A stretch of 64,000 nucleotides of DNA, from the NCBI GenBank assembly GCA_947627345.1, contig CANQVS010000005.1, forward strand, positions 1 through 64,000, written 5' to 3'. The translations under genes and the position numbers were made by a program. Below are positions 45,165-54,809 of this stretch, one piece after another. The stretch is from an uncultured Clostridia bacterium (GTDB lineage Bacteria > Bacillota > Clostridia > Oscillospirales > Acutalibacteraceae). Position 1 is the first letter of the stretch. The number at the start of each line of letters is the position of its first letter. Under the pieces are notes generated by a model, which did no database searches, was not told the origin of the DNA, and saw only the letters and a list, made by a program, of their open reading frames with translations.

Positions 45165-46091
45165 ATGACGTTAAAAGAAGTTGCGAATTTAATCCTACAG
45201 CACGACAATTTTGAAATTTTAACACATCACTACCCCGACGGCGACTGTATCGGGAGCGGATTTGCGCTCGCGCTCGCGCTCAGGCAAATCGGCAAAAAAG
45301 CGCGCGTAATTACGACCGACCGTTCAAAAAGCTTTGAGTATATTTTCTCAAAGCTTAAAGAGCAGAAGTTTGACGCCGAGTTTATCATCGCGACCGACGT
45401 GGCGAATGAAAAACTGCTCGGCGTAAATCAAAAGGCGTACGAGGGTAAAATTGACCTTTGTATCGACCACCACCAAAGCAACTGCGTAAACGCTCCGTTT
45501 AAGTATGTCGAGGCGGACTCGGCGGCGGCGGGCGAGATTATTTACGAGCTTATTCCTCTGCTCGGCGCGAAAATGACGCGTGACATAGCCAACTGCATAT
45601 ACACCGCGATAAGCACGGATACGGGCTGTTTCCGATACGGAAACACCACCTCGCGGACAATGCGCATCGCTGCCGATTTACTCGATTTCGGTTGCGACAG
45701 CGCGTACATCAACAAAATTATGTTTGAAACAAAGTCGAAAGGCTTAATCAGGCTTGAGCGTGATTTGCTTAAAAATATGATTTTCTGCGCTGACGACAAG
45801 TGCGCGATTATCTACACCACGCTCGAAATGACCAAAGACCTCACAGACGATGAAACCGAGGGAATCGCCTCGATTCCCCGTCAGATTGAGGGTGTGAAAA
45901 TGGGCATTACCGTACGGGAAAAGGCTGATAATTTCAAAATCTCCGTGCGTACAAACGACGGCATTGACGCGTGCGAATTTTGCCGTCAGTTCGGAGGAGG
46001 CGGTCACGTTTCCGCCTCGGGCTGTACGCTCAAAGGAACGCTTGACGAGGTTTTACAGACGCTTAAAGACGCGGCGGAAAAGGTGTTATGA
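45165..46091 (+). CDS. nrnA: DHH-family oligoribonuclease / pAp phosphatase
   Basis: Soluble DHH-DHHA1 phosphoesterase that degrades nanoRNA and 3'-phosphoadenosine 5'-phosphate. Metal-binding motifs: HHYPDGDCIGSG near residues 24-35, ATDVAN near 77, CIDHHQSN near 100-107. The DHHA1 substrate motif GGGGHVSASGC lies near 278-288. At 308 residues it is full length. It lies between rbfA and truB as in most Firmicutes and overlaps truB by 4 bases. Confidence 0.94.
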   Translation: MTLKEVANLILQHDNFEILTHHYPDGDCIGSGFALALALRQIGKKARVITTDRSKSFEYIFSKLKEQKFDAEFIIATDVANEKLLGVNQKAYEGKIDLCIDHHQSNCVNAPFKYVEADSAAAGEIIYELIPLLGAKMTRDIANCIYTAISTDTGCFRYGNTTSRTMRIAADLLDFGCDSAYINKIMFETKSKGLIRLERDLLKNMIFCADDKCAIIYTTLEMTKDLTDDETEGIASIPRQIEGVKMGITVREKADNFKISVRTNDGIDACEFCRQFGGGGHVSASGCTLKGTLDEVLQTLKDAAEKVL

Positions 46092-46972
46092 ACGGCGTTC
46101 TTTTAACAGATAAGCCAAAGGGACTTACCTCGTTTGACGTTGTGGCGCAGGTTCGCCGTTTAACAGGTCAGTGCAAAATCGGCCATACAGGGACTCTCGA
46201 CCCGAACGCGACGGGAGTTCTTCCTCTTTTGCTCGGAAGTGCGACAAAGGCGCAGGACATTATCCCGAACCGCGACAAGGAATATATCGCCGATTTTAAA
46301 CTCGGATTGACAAGCGACACGCTCGACATCTGGGGAAATTTAAAAATCGGGCAAAGCGACATAACAAAAAGCGAAATTGAAAAGGCAACCGAAAATTTCC
46401 GCGGAGAAATAAGCCAGATTCCTCCGATGTATTCTGCCGTTTCGGTAAACGGACAGAGGCTTTACAGCCTCGCAAGGCAGGGAATTGAAATCGAGAGAAA
46501 AAGCCGAAAGGTCACCGTATATGAGCTTACTCTTTTAAATTTCAGCGAAAAAGAGCAGAGCGGAAAGCTTAAAGTAAAATGCTCCAAAGGTACATATATC
46601 CGCACTTTAATTGACGACATCGGTAAATCGCTCGGCACGGGCGCGGTTATGAGCGCCTTGGACAGAACCTCGGCGTGCGGATTTTTAAAGGAAAACTGCC
46701 TCAGTCTTGAAGAAATAAAAACGCTTTCACAAAACGGAGAGCTTGAAAACAGGCTTATCAGCACGGAAAGCTTGTTTGAAAATTATAAAATTCTTCACGT
46801 CACAAACGCTCAGGCAAAACGCTTTTTTAACGGCGGAGCGCTCGACATAGAGCGGACCGAGCTTAAAACGGCAGGCCACTCAAACGGCGAGATTTTCAGA
46901 ATAAAAGGCGAAAGCTTTGTCGGACTGGGAATAGCAGACAATTCCCTCATAAAAATCTACAAACATTTTTAG
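46088..46972 (+). CDS. truB: tRNA pseudouridine-55 synthase
   Basis: Makes pseudouridine 55 in the T-loop of tRNAs. GVLLTDKPKGLTSFDVV opens the protein, and HTGTLDPNATGVLPLLLG contains the catalytic aspartate near residue 40. QIPPMYSAVSVNGQRLYSLAR and VKCSKGTYIRTLIDD are further TruB blocks, followed by a shortened PUA-like C-terminus. The protein is 294 residues. The stop TAG is immediately followed by the first core of repeat cluster 8, and there is no other terminator. Confidence 0.95.
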   Translation: MNGVLLTDKPKGLTSFDVVAQVRRLTGQCKIGHTGTLDPNATGVLPLLLGSATKAQDIIPNRDKEYIADFKLGLTSDTLDIWGNLKIGQSDITKSEIEKATENFRGEISQIPPMYSAVSVNGQRLYSLARQGIEIERKSRKVTVYELTLLNFSEKEQSGKLKVKCSKGTYIRTLIDDIGKSLGTGAVMSALDRTSACGFLKENCLSLEEIKTLSQNGELENRLISTESLFENYKILHVTNAQAKRFFNGGALDIERTELKTAGHSNGEIFRIKGESFVGLGIADNSLIKIYKHF

Positions 46973-48032
46973 ATTTTCCGCGTCAGACATTTCAGCTCCT
47001 ATCTGACAATTCATCTCCCCCAAATCTTTCTTCCTCTATCTCACTTTGGATAGTAAGGAAAGGTTTTGCGTTTTGTTTTTTACATCAGACATTTCATCTC
47101 CTGTCTGACAATTCATCTCCCCCAAACTTTTCTTTCTCTATCTCGCTTTGGATAGGGAGGATAAGTTTGGGGTTTTTATATCTCCACGTCAGTTTTTTAG
47201 TTTTTCCACATCAGTCCGTGCAGTTCCTCTCGGATAAAGCATATCCCTAAAACCTTACTGCCTTTATCTCACTTTGGATAGGGAGGAAAGGTTTTGCGTT
47301 TTGTTTTTTACATTAGACATTTCATCTCCTGTCTGACAATTCATATCCCCCAAACGTTTCTTCCTTTATCTCACTTTGGATAGGGAGGATAGGTTCTGCA
47401 TTTTTTATATCTCCACATCAGTTTTTTAGATTTCCACATCAGTCCGTGCAGTCCCTATTTGAAAAGCATATCCCCCAAACGTTTCTTCCTCTATCTCCCT
47501 TTGGATATGTAGGAGAAGTTCTGCGGTAGACTTTTTATAAAATAAAACGTGGGATAGAATAAAATTAAATTCTATTTGACGTTTCTTTTATTTTTCTTTA
47601 AATAGTGAAAAATTTTCAGCGAAAAGCTTTATATTTTATATATTAAAAATCTCCTTATCTAACTTTAGATAGGGAGATTTATTTTTCTGTTAATATAGAC
47701 TTTTTTCAACTTTTCTGCTCTATCTTTTTTGAATAGAAATTAAAAGTTTACCTATAAATCTAATTCTTAATTCTTAACTCTTAATTCAAAAAACGCAGAA
47801 CCCTTCCTCCCTATCCAAAACAAGACAGAGGCACAGAGATTTGGGGGAGATGATTTGTCCGATAGGAGCTGAAATGTCTGACGTGGTAAATCTAAAAAAC
47901 TGACGTGAAAAAGCTAAAAAGTCTACCGCAGAACTTCTCCTACATATCCAAAGGGAGATAGAGGAAGAAACGTTTGGGGGATATGAATTGTCCGAGAGGG
48001 ACTGCAATGTTTGACGAAGAGATAAAAAATAC
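46973..48032. repeat. Intergenic repeat cluster 8 (five A cores facing two B cores)
   Basis: Orientation A cores at about 46973-47070, 47075-47172, 47193-47298, 47299-47399 and 47422-47536, with 20-base fragments between some of them. Two of the cores repeat with a period of 228 bases (47060-47170 and 47288-47398). The centre holds H2 (47543-47583), a partial core, H1 (47650-47677), an L-like hairpin and a TTAATTCTTAA run (47760-47786). Orientation B cores follow at about 47787-47893 and 47915-48029. The last one runs into the gntR promoter. Confidence 0.9.
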
Positions 48033-48061
48033 TTGACAAAGGAAAAAAGATGTGTTATAAC
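48033..48061 (+). promoter_or_regulatory. Promoter of the gntR-ABC operon
   Basis: TTGACA (48033-48038), 17 bases, TATAAC (48056-48061). The -35 box immediately follows the outer end of a repeat core (AGATAAAAAATAC), as at rimP. Confidence 0.85.
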
Positions 48062-48088
48062 AATTGTACTACTTGTAGTAATACAATT
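48062..48088 (+). promoter_or_regulatory. Palindromic operator, YtrA/GntR type
   Basis: Perfect TACTAC/GTAGTA arms around TT (48067-48080), within a wider AATTGTA/TACAATT frame. It overlaps the transcript start, so a bound repressor would block initiation. YtrA-subfamily GntR regulators bind sites of this TACTA-TAGTA form; autoregulation by the next gene is the natural reading. Confidence 0.82.
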
Positions 48089-48144
48089 AATTCTATATTA
48101 AAAGTTTAATTAAACTCAAGACTAAAAGGTAAAGGACTGGTAAA

Positions 48145-48513
48145 ATGTTCAGTTTGGATTTATCGTCGCGGTCCCCTATTTATGAACAGCTTTACAATAA
48201 CATTATCCGCCTGATTTCGGCAGGCGTTTTAAAGCCGGGCGACAAGCTTTTGCCTGTGCGCGCGCTTGCTATGGAGCTTTCGGTAAACCCGAACACGGTT
48301 TCAAAGGCGTACAAACTGCTTGAAGCGGACGGATACATCTGTTCCGCTGTCGGCAAAGGCTCGTTCGTATCGCCTGATTTAAGCCTTATTGACGCGGAAA
48401 AGGAGCTTGCGCTTAAAAAGCTCAACAGCGCCGTCAAGGACGCTTTAAAAATCGGAATAACCCGAGACGAAATTTTAAGTTGCGTAGACGCGCTTATGGG
48501 AGGTAAATTATGA
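48145..48513 (+). CDS. GntR-family repressor, YtrA subfamily
   Basis: Short regulator (122 residues) with an N-terminal winged helix, PIYEQLYNNIIRLISAGVL then GDKLLPVRALAMELSVNPNTV, and only a short helical tail, which defines the YtrA branch. These repress adjacent ABC transporters and often respond to cell-wall stress. It overlaps the ATPase gene by 4 bases. The palindrome at its promoter is the likely site. Confidence 0.93.
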   Translation: MFSLDLSSRSPIYEQLYNNIIRLISAGVLKPGDKLLPVRALAMELSVNPNTVSKAYKLLEADGYICSAVGKGSFVSPDLSLIDAEKELALKKLNSAVKDALKIGITRDEILSCVDALMGGKL

Positions 48514-49406
48514 TTGAAATTAAGAATTTAAGCAAAAGCTTCGGCGACGTCAAGGCGCTTTGCAACCTCAACCTTGATGTTGAGGAGGGAGCGGTTTTCG
48601 GTCTTGTCGGCTCGAACGGCGCGGGAAAAAGCACGCTCCTGCGCGTTATAAACGGCGTGTTTAAGGCTGACGGGGGCGAGACTCTCATCGACGGCGAGAG
48701 TACGTTTGAAAATCAGAAAATTAAGGATAAGTGCTTTTTTATCCCCGATTATCCCTATTTTTCAAACTCCTCGACAATCGCAAACACGGCGTTTTTCTAC
48801 AGAAATGTTTACTCAGGCTGGGACGAGGAATATTTTAATACACTCTGCTCAACGTTTCCCGTAGATAAAAACCGTAAAATTATAAATATGTCAAAGGGTA
48901 TGCAACGCCAGTCCGCGTTGATTTTAGCGCTTTCTACACGCCCTAAATATCTTTTTCTTGATGAAATTTTTGACGGGCTCGACCCGGTAGTGCGCAAGCT
49001 CGTTAAAAAGCTCATCATAACCAACGTGACCGACAACAATATGAGCGTTGTAATCGCCTCCCACAATCTGAGGGAGCTTGAGGACATATGCGATTATATC
49101 GGACTTCTGCACAAGGGCGGAATTATTCTCGAAAAAGAGCTTGACGACTTAAAGCTCGGTATTCACAAGGTTCAGATTGCTTTTAACAGCGAGGTTTCCG
49201 ATGATGTATTTAATAATTTAGAAATAGTTAACAAAATGAAAAGCGGTAATTTGTACACTCTGACTATAAGAGGAGCGCAAAAGGATTTTATGGCTGAATT
49301 GGAATCGCTTAATCCCGTGCTTTTAGAGGCTTTACCGCTCACGCTTGAAGAAGTATTTATTAATGAAATGGAGGGCGCAGGCTATGACATCAACAACATA
49401 CTCTAA
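48510..49406 (+). CDS. ABC transporter ATPase (YtrB-like)
   Basis: ATPase of the GntR-controlled transporter. Walker A GSNGAGKSTLL (about 35-45), a divergent signature NMSKGMQRQSA, Walker B YLFLDEIFDGLD, and switch ASHNLRE. The Pro-Thr-x-Gly of the usual DEPTxGLD is replaced by IFDG, as in YtrB-like proteins. A C-terminal extension follows the ATPase core. The protein is 298 residues; the permease gene starts 23 bases before its stop. Confidence 0.92.
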   Translation: MIEIKNLSKSFGDVKALCNLNLDVEEGAVFGLVGSNGAGKSTLLRVINGVFKADGGETLIDGESTFENQKIKDKCFFIPDYPYFSNSSTIANTAFFYRNVYSGWDEEYFNTLCSTFPVDKNRKIINMSKGMQRQSALILALSTRPKYLFLDEIFDGLDPVVRKLVKKLIITNVTDNNMSVVIASHNLRELEDICDYIGLLHKGGIILEKELDDLKLGIHKVQIAFNSEVSDDVFNNLEIVNKMKSGNLYTLTIRGAQKDFMAELESLNPVLLEALPLTLEEVFINEMEGAGYDINNIL

Positions 49407-51117
49407 GTCAAAAATTAAACAGGGTGTTTCCGTGTTTTTGTGGACGGTAAAGTCAAACCTCTCAACGCTGGTAGTTTATCTTTCAATTTTAGCTTTTTTC
49501 ATAATTATAAACTGGGTAATCTGCGCAGGCACAAAAACCGCGTTTAACTCCAACGTGATGCTCGCGGAAACATTTTTAACCGCTATGGTTATCGGACTGA
49601 TAGTTTCGATAAAGTCGTTTTCATATCTTCACGACAAGCGCCAGACGGATATGACGGGTGCGCTCCCCGTTTCGAGGAGAACGCTGTTTTTCTCGAGGCT
49701 TATAAGCTCAACTGTTATTTCGGGCATTCCTATGCTCATCATTTACCTTGTAATCAATATCTTTTTCCCGAATAACCAAAGCATGGTTTTGCCTGATAAC
49801 AGCTTTTTTGTCACTCTAAACGTAATCATTTATCTTTTTTCAAACATCTCTCTTTTCGGTTTGCTTTCAATCTGTTGCGGAAAAACTTCAGATAAAATCG
49901 TATCCTTTATCGTATTAAATCTCCTGACTCCGTTCGCCGTTTATTTTCTTACGATTTTACCCGCGTCGCTCCTTATGGGCTACAGCGTTAATTTACATCC
50001 CGATTTTCTGCTGTTTTTAAGCCCCGCGTTTGCGTTCGCGGGAACGAATCCCGTCTACTGGGTGATTTTCTCTGCCGTGTGTCTTTTGCTTTCGTTTGTT
50101 CTGATAAAAAACCGCAGAGCGGAGAGCGCGGACTCGGGCTTTGCGTATAAGCTTCCGCTTATCGCGATAAAGGTTTTAGTCAGCTTTTCCGTGGGAATTG
50201 TATCGGCGTTTATGTTTATTGTAACAATTGAGAACAATAACGATTACCTCATTTTTTGGAGCGGAATGATAATCGGCTCGCTTACCGCCTACATTATAAT
50301 TCAGATTATTTTCGCCCACGGCTTCACGGGATTTTTAAAGGGGCTTATCCCCTACGGCGCAATGCTTATATGCTTTGCCGTGCTTTTCTCCTCGCTCCAT
50401 TTCGGCTGGTTCGGGTTTGAAACCTATGTCCCCGATGTAAACGATATAAAAAGCGTCAGCTTTACCGCCTCCAACCCGATTTATATAAACGGCGTGAACA
50501 TTACGGCGCACGAGGTTTATGATAAAAAGGTTATTGAGGATACCGTAAAGGCGCATAAGAAAATTATTTCAATCGAAAGCTTCAAGGACAGAAAAATGCT
50601 TGAGCGCACGAAAGTTAATTATCTTTATGAAAAAAATAATGAATCGGATATTAAAGAATTGGGCACTGACGCTTTAAATTTTAACGTCACCTACACGCTG
50701 AAAAACGGAATTAAAATTCAAAGAAATTACTCGAATTTTACCACTTACGGCGACGCCTCGACAAATGTTCCGTTCTTACAGAGCGAAGAATATACAGTTA
50801 ACTCAAACCCTCTGTTTGTGTGCGATGAAAAATATTTTATCTTTGTTGAGGTTGAAAAGTTAGAGGACGAGGATTTTGCCACCTACGGGGGAATTCAGCG
50901 TGAGTCAAAAACGGCAAAAAAACTTATAAGAACAATTAAAGAGGATTACAAAAAATACGGTTTTTCCTCATCATCAAGCGGATATTTGCTGACCTTTATG
51001 ACCTCTAATTACGGCGAAAAAAAGAAGGACGGAGAAGTAAGCTTGTACCCGTTGGCATCTGTAAACGTCCCGTCAAACTACAGTAAAACACTAAATTTAA
51101 TAAAATCATTACCCTAA
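49384..51117 (+). CDS. ABC transporter permease of the GntR operon
   Basis: Membrane subunit with the start at 49384, where GGAGGG lies upstream inside the ATPase gene (577 residues). About nine to ten hydrophobic segments lie between residues 20 and 345. A soluble extracytoplasmic region follows (about 350-577) with no closing membrane segment, starting near VPDVNDIKSVSF. The loop KSFSYLHDKRQTDMTGALP is typical of YtrC/YtrD-like permeases. The substrate is unknown; antibiotic or wall-precursor sensing is suggested only by the family. Confidence 0.82.
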   Translation: MTSTTYSKSKIKQGVSVFLWTVKSNLSTLVVYLSILAFFIIINWVICAGTKTAFNSNVMLAETFLTAMVIGLIVSIKSFSYLHDKRQTDMTGALPVSRRTLFFSRLISSTVISGIPMLIIYLVINIFFPNNQSMVLPDNSFFVTLNVIIYLFSNISLFGLLSICCGKTSDKIVSFIVLNLLTPFAVYFLTILPASLLMGYSVNLHPDFLLFLSPAFAFAGTNPVYWVIFSAVCLLLSFVLIKNRRAESADSGFAYKLPLIAIKVLVSFSVGIVSAFMFIVTIENNNDYLIFWSGMIIGSLTAYIIIQIIFAHGFTGFLKGLIPYGAMLICFAVLFSSLHFGWFGFETYVPDVNDIKSVSFTASNPIYINGVNITAHEVYDKKVIEDTVKAHKKIISIESFKDRKMLERTKVNYLYEKNNESDIKELGTDALNFNVTYTLKNGIKIQRNYSNFTTYGDASTNVPFLQSEEYTVNSNPLFVCDEKYFIFVEVEKLEDEDFATYGGIQRESKTAKKLIRTIKEDYKKYGFSSSSSGYLLTFMTSNYGEKKKDGEVSLYPLASVNVPSNYSKTLNLIKSLP

Positions 51118-51176
51118 AGATATTTATAAAACTTTAGTTTCAAAATAATGTGATAATCTCCTCTCTATAATCTTTC

Positions 51177-51248
51177 TGCTTTACGGGAGGTTAATCAAAA
51201 AACTTCCCGTAAAGCAAAGCGTACGCAAATTTTATGCGTACGCTTTTT
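51177..51248 (+). terminator. Double hairpin terminator of the GntR-ABC operon
   Basis: First hairpin: TGCTTTACGGGAGGTT (51177-51192) with its near-perfect complement (51201-51216, one G-T pair). Second hairpin: AAAGCGTACGCA (51216-51227) with TGCGTACGCTTT (51235-51246) and T5. The second is a classical terminator; the first may protect the message or act as an attenuator. 51118-51176 holds nothing I recognise. Confidence 0.88.
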
Positions 51249-51269
51249 CCTGTTGTTTGTATTTTGAGA

Positions 51270-51720
51270 ATAAAAAATTTAAAAATTAAGAATTAAGAAT
51301 TAGATTTAAAGATAAACTTTTTATTCCTTTTCAAATCGGATTTAGCGGAAAAGTTTGATAAAATTAAATTTTATTCTATCACGCGTTTTATTTAATAAAA
51401 AGTCTACCGCAGAACTTTTCCTCCATATCCAAAGTGAGATAGAGGAAAAAACGTCTGGGAGATATGCTTTTCAGAGAGGGACTGCAATGTCTGATGAGGA
51501 GATATAAAAAACGCAGAACCTGTCCTACCTATCCAAAGTGAGATAGAGGAAGAAACGTTTGGGGGAGATGAATTGTTAGAGAGTGAATGCACGGACTGAT
51601 GTGGAAAATCTAAAAAAGAACCTATCCTCCATATCCAAAACAAGACAGAGGCAGAAAGGTTTGGGGGAGATGAATTATTTGAGAGGGACTGCAATGTCTG
51701 ACGAAGAAATATAAAAATAA
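51270..51720 (+). repeat. Intergenic repeat cluster 9 (three B cores), overlapping the end of maf
   Basis: An AATTAAG run (51282-51301), an L hairpin (about 51323-51352) and half of an H2 module (about 51358-51392) lead into cores at about 51397-51508, 51509-51612 and 51613-51720. The last core overlaps the final codons of maf (stop at 51675-51677). Confidence 0.9.
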
Positions 51721-52256
51721 AGGCGGTTGCAGGGAAGTCCGACCACGTTGTCAAAATCACCGTTGATTTTTTCCACGAACGCTCCCGCTTTGCCCTGTAT
51801 TCCGTAGGCTCCCGCCTTGTCGCTCCACTCCCCCGTCTTGATATATTCGGCGATTTGTTTATCGCTCAAATTATGAAAGGTCACAAAAGTAGTTTCGGAG
51901 AAAGAGCGGGATTTTCCGTGCGAAAACAGGCTCACGCCCGTAATAACCTTGTGCGTTTTTCCGCTTAAAAGTTTCAGCATATTTACCGCGTCCGCCTCGT
52001 TTTTCGGCTTGCCGAGAATAATATCGTCCAAAACCACGGTCGTATCGCTCCCGATAACAAGCGCGTCGGGGCGCTTTCTTCCAACGTGTTCCGCTTTCTT
52101 TTCGGCTAAATACTGAGCGACCTTTTCAGGCGGAATGTTTTTATCAACACTTTCGTCAATATCGGCGGGAATTACCTCAAATTTTGGAAAAACTTTTTTT
52201 AAAAGCTCCTGCCTCCGCGGTGACGCGGAGGCAAGAATTACATTATCAATCTTCAT
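51675..52256 (-). CDS. maf: Maf-family nucleotide pyrophosphatase with a repeat-derived C-terminus
   Basis: Cytosolic nucleotide pyrophosphatase (dTTP/UTP type by family), limiting wrong nucleotides and septum formation in some bacteria. [13 protein letters not shown] opens the protein, SDTTVVLDD and GKPKNEADA carry the catalytic acids, and [16 protein letters not shown] and [10 protein letters not shown] are conserved. The start is the ATG at 52254-52256, overlapping gyrA by 11 bases. After [10 protein letters not shown] the reading frame enters a repeat core and ends [13 protein letters not shown], which is not Maf-like. The protein is complete in its catalytic part (194 residues). Confidence 0.92.
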   Translation of the reverse strand: MKIDNVILASASPRRQELLKKVFPKFEVIPADIDESVDKNIPPEKVAQYLAEKKAEHVGRKRPDALVIGSDTTVVLDDIILGKPKNEADAVNMLKLLSGKTHKVITGVSLFSHGKSRSFSETTFVTFHNLSDKQIAEYIKTGEWSDKAGAYGIQGKAGAFVEKINGDFDNVVGLPCNRLYFYISSSDIAVPLK

Positions 52257-54759
52257 TTTCTGAAATTTCCTCAGTTTCGTCCTCGGGCTCGCCGTTGTCA
52301 ACGGGCTTTTCCGTTTCCTCGTCCTCGTGGGGAAGATGAGCGAATGAAACAACGCGGTTGCCCTCGTTTATTTTCATAAGCGTAACGCCCTTGCTCGGCC
52401 GTGCGCAAACACGGACGTCCTCTGCGTTAATACGGATAACAACGCCCTCCTCGCTGATAAGAATAATATCGTCGTTGGGATTTATTACGCTGATTCCCGC
52501 AACCTTTCCGTATTTTGCCGTGTGGTAGTTTGTAAGTCCCTTACCGCCTCTCGACTGAACACGGTAATTATCGGGATTGCTGAGACGGCCGTAGCCTGTT
52601 TCGGAAACGGTCAGCACAAGCGCGTTTTCGTCAATAACGCTCATTCCAACGATAATATCGCCCGATTTGAGTTTCATCGCCTTAACTCCGCGCGCCTGAC
52701 GTCCCATAGGACGTACATCGGTTTCCTTAAATCGGATTGCCATACCCTCGCGCGTAGCGATAATAATTTGGTTGTTGCCCTCGGTCATCTTAACGAAAGC
52801 AAGCTCATCTCCCTCGTTCAAATCGAGAGCGATAAGACCGCCCTTTCTCGCTGTGTTGTAGGCGTTGAGCGAGATTCTTTTGATGATACCGTTTTTCGTC
52901 ACCATAACGAGATATTTATCCTCCTCAAATTCCTTGACGGGAATCATCGAGGTGACCTTTTCGTCAGTCGCAATCGGGAGAATATTCGCTATATTCATAC
53001 CCTTGCTCTGGCGCGTGCCCTCGGGGATAGTGTAACATTTTATGCGGTAAACTCTGCCCTTATCCGTGAAGAAAAGGATATAATCGTGAGTGTTGCATAT
53101 AAACATCTCCGTTGCGACGTCCTCTTCCCTCGTGGACATTCCTTTAACGCCTCTGCCCCCTCTGTGCTGAATTGTGTATTCATCCTCGGCGATACGCTTA
53201 ACGTAGCCGAAACGCGTAACCGTGACAACGCAGTCCTCTTCGGGGATAAGGTCCTCAATATCAACCTCTCCGCTTATGTGGCAAATTTCCGTACGGCGCG
53301 GGTCGGCGTATTTATTTCTAAGCGCAAGCGCTTCCTCCTTAACCTTTTCAAGCAGGAGTTGACGGCTCTGTAAAAGCTCGGTATATTCTTTGATTTTCTC
53401 TTGAAGCGAGGCAATTTCGTCCTCAATTTTGGAGCGCTCCATATTTGTCAGCTGACCGAGGCGCATCTGAACAATCGCCTGCGCCTGAACGTCGTCAAGT
53501 CCGAAACGCTCAATTAAATTGGCTTTTGCGCCCGCCGTGTCCTTGCTTGCGCGGATAATTTTAATTACCTCGTCAATGTTGTCAATCGCGATTTTCAGAC
53601 CCTCTAAAATGTGACAGCGTTCCTGCGCCTTTTTAAGGTCGAACTGCGTACGGCGCGTGATAATATCGACCTGGAAGTTTATGTAATGCTCAAGGCACTC
53701 TTTAAGAGTTAAAATTTTCGGCTCGCCGTTTACAATCGCAAGCAAAATAGCGCCGAAAGTTGTTTGGAGCTGAGTGTATGAGAAAAGCTGATTTAATACA
53801 ATCTGAGGCGACGCGTCACGGCGCACGTCAATTTCAATGTGCATACCGTTTCTGTCGGAATGGTCCTCGATATTCGTAATTCCCTCAAGCTTTTTGTCCT
53901 TAACAAGCTCCGCAATATGCTCGATAAGACGAGCCTTGTTAACTCCGTACGGAAGCTCGGTTACTATAATTTTAAAGCGGTTGTTCTTAGCCTCGACTAT
54001 CTCAGTTTTCGCCCTGACAATAATTTTTCCGCGTCCCGTTGAATAAGCGGCTCTTATTCCGCTACGTCCCATTATTATTCCGCCTGTCGGAAAATCGGGA
54101 CCGGGGATACACTCCATAATCTCGGAAATCTCCGCCTCGGGATTATCGATAAGCAGTTCAATCGCGTCGATAACCTCGCCCATATTGTGCGGAGGAATAT
54201 TTGTCGCCATACCTACGGCAATACCGCTCGAACCGTTTACTAAAAGATTCGGGAAACGGCTCGGGAGAACGGTCGGTTCTTCGAGTCTGTCGTCATAGTT
54301 CGGAACGAAATCAACCGTCTTTTTCTCAATATCCGTGAGCATTTCTGTTGAAATTTTGCTCATTCTCGCCTCTGTGTATCGGTAAGCGGCAGGCGGGTCG
54401 CCGTCTACGGAGCCGAAGTTTCCGTGGCCGTCAACAAGCATATATCTCATTGAAAAATCCTGCGCCAAACGTACTAAAGCGTCATAAACCGATGCGTCGC
54501 CGTGCGGATGGTATGCTCCCAAAACCGCGCCGACTGTATCCGCGCATTTATGGTACGGCTTGTTCGGTTCAAGTCCTCTTTCGTACATTGTATACAGAAT
54601 ACGTCTGTGAACAGGCTTTAAGCCGTCGCGGACGTCAGGCAGCGCTCGGCTTACAATTACCGACATCGAATAGTCAAGAAAAGATTGTTTCATTTCCTTT
54701 TCGACATCGACGTCAATAATTTTTCCGCTAATCTCTTTTATCTCATTTTCGTTACTCAA
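52246..54759 (-). CDS. gyrA: DNA gyrase subunit A
   Basis: Cuts and rejoins DNA in negative supercoiling. The start is taken as TTG at 54757-54759 because GAGGTGA lies 5 bases upstream (837 residues, MSNENEIKE); an in-frame TTG at 54798 has no ribosome site. The catalytic tyrosine is Tyr128 in [10 protein letters not shown]. The quinolone pocket reads [10 protein letters not shown], with Ala at the position of E. coli Ser83 and Asp at Asp87. The six-blade C-terminal domain includes the GyrA-box [13 protein letters not shown] sequence. The acidic tail ends EISENED. maf starts inside its last codons. Confidence 0.96.
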   Translation of the reverse strand: MSNENEIKEISGKIIDVDVEKEMKQSFLDYSMSVIVSRALPDVRDGLKPVHRRILYTMYERGLEPNKPYHKCADTVGAVLGAYHPHGDASVYDALVRLAQDFSMRYMLVDGHGNFGSVDGDPPAAYRYTEARMSKISTEMLTDIEKKTVDFVPNYDDRLEEPTVLPSRFPNLLVNGSSGIAVGMATNIPPHNMGEVIDAIELLIDNPEAEISEIMECIPGPDFPTGGIIMGRSGIRAAYSTGRGKIIVRAKTEIVEAKNNRFKIIVTELPYGVNKARLIEHIAELVKDKKLEGITNIEDHSDRNGMHIEIDVRRDASPQIVLNQLFSYTQLQTTFGAILLAIVNGEPKILTLKECLEHYINFQVDIITRRTQFDLKKAQERCHILEGLKIAIDNIDEVIKIIRASKDTAGAKANLIERFGLDDVQAQAIVQMRLGQLTNMERSKIEDEIASLQEKIKEYTELLQSRQLLLEKVKEEALALRNKYADPRRTEICHISGEVDIEDLIPEEDCVVTVTRFGYVKRIAEDEYTIQHRGGRGVKGMSTREEDVATEMFICNTHDYILFFTDKGRVYRIKCYTIPEGTRQSKGMNIANILPIATDEKVTSMIPVKEFEEDKYLVMVTKNGIIKRISLNAYNTARKGGLIALDLNEGDELAFVKMTEGNNQIIIATREGMAIRFKETDVRPMGRQARGVKAMKLKSGDIIVGMSVIDENALVLTVSETGYGRLSNPDNYRVQSRGGKGLTNYHTAKYGKVAGISVINPNDDIILISEEGVVIRINAEDVRVCARPSKGVTLMKINEGNRVVSFAHLPHEDEETEKPVDNGEPEDETEEISENED

Positions 54760-54809
54760 TTTATTCACCTCATCGGTACTTTTTAATTCTTCGTTCAATT
54801 ATAAATCTT

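Noticed and set aside
3515..51720. CRISPR array
   Set aside because: Repeats are long, irregular, in both orientations and without uniform unique spacers; no cas genes are present.
52522..53373. Long plus-strand open frame of 283 codons inside gyrA
   Set aside because: It lies antisense to a well-conserved gyrA, has no ribosome site and no recognisable domain; it is a codon-bias shadow.
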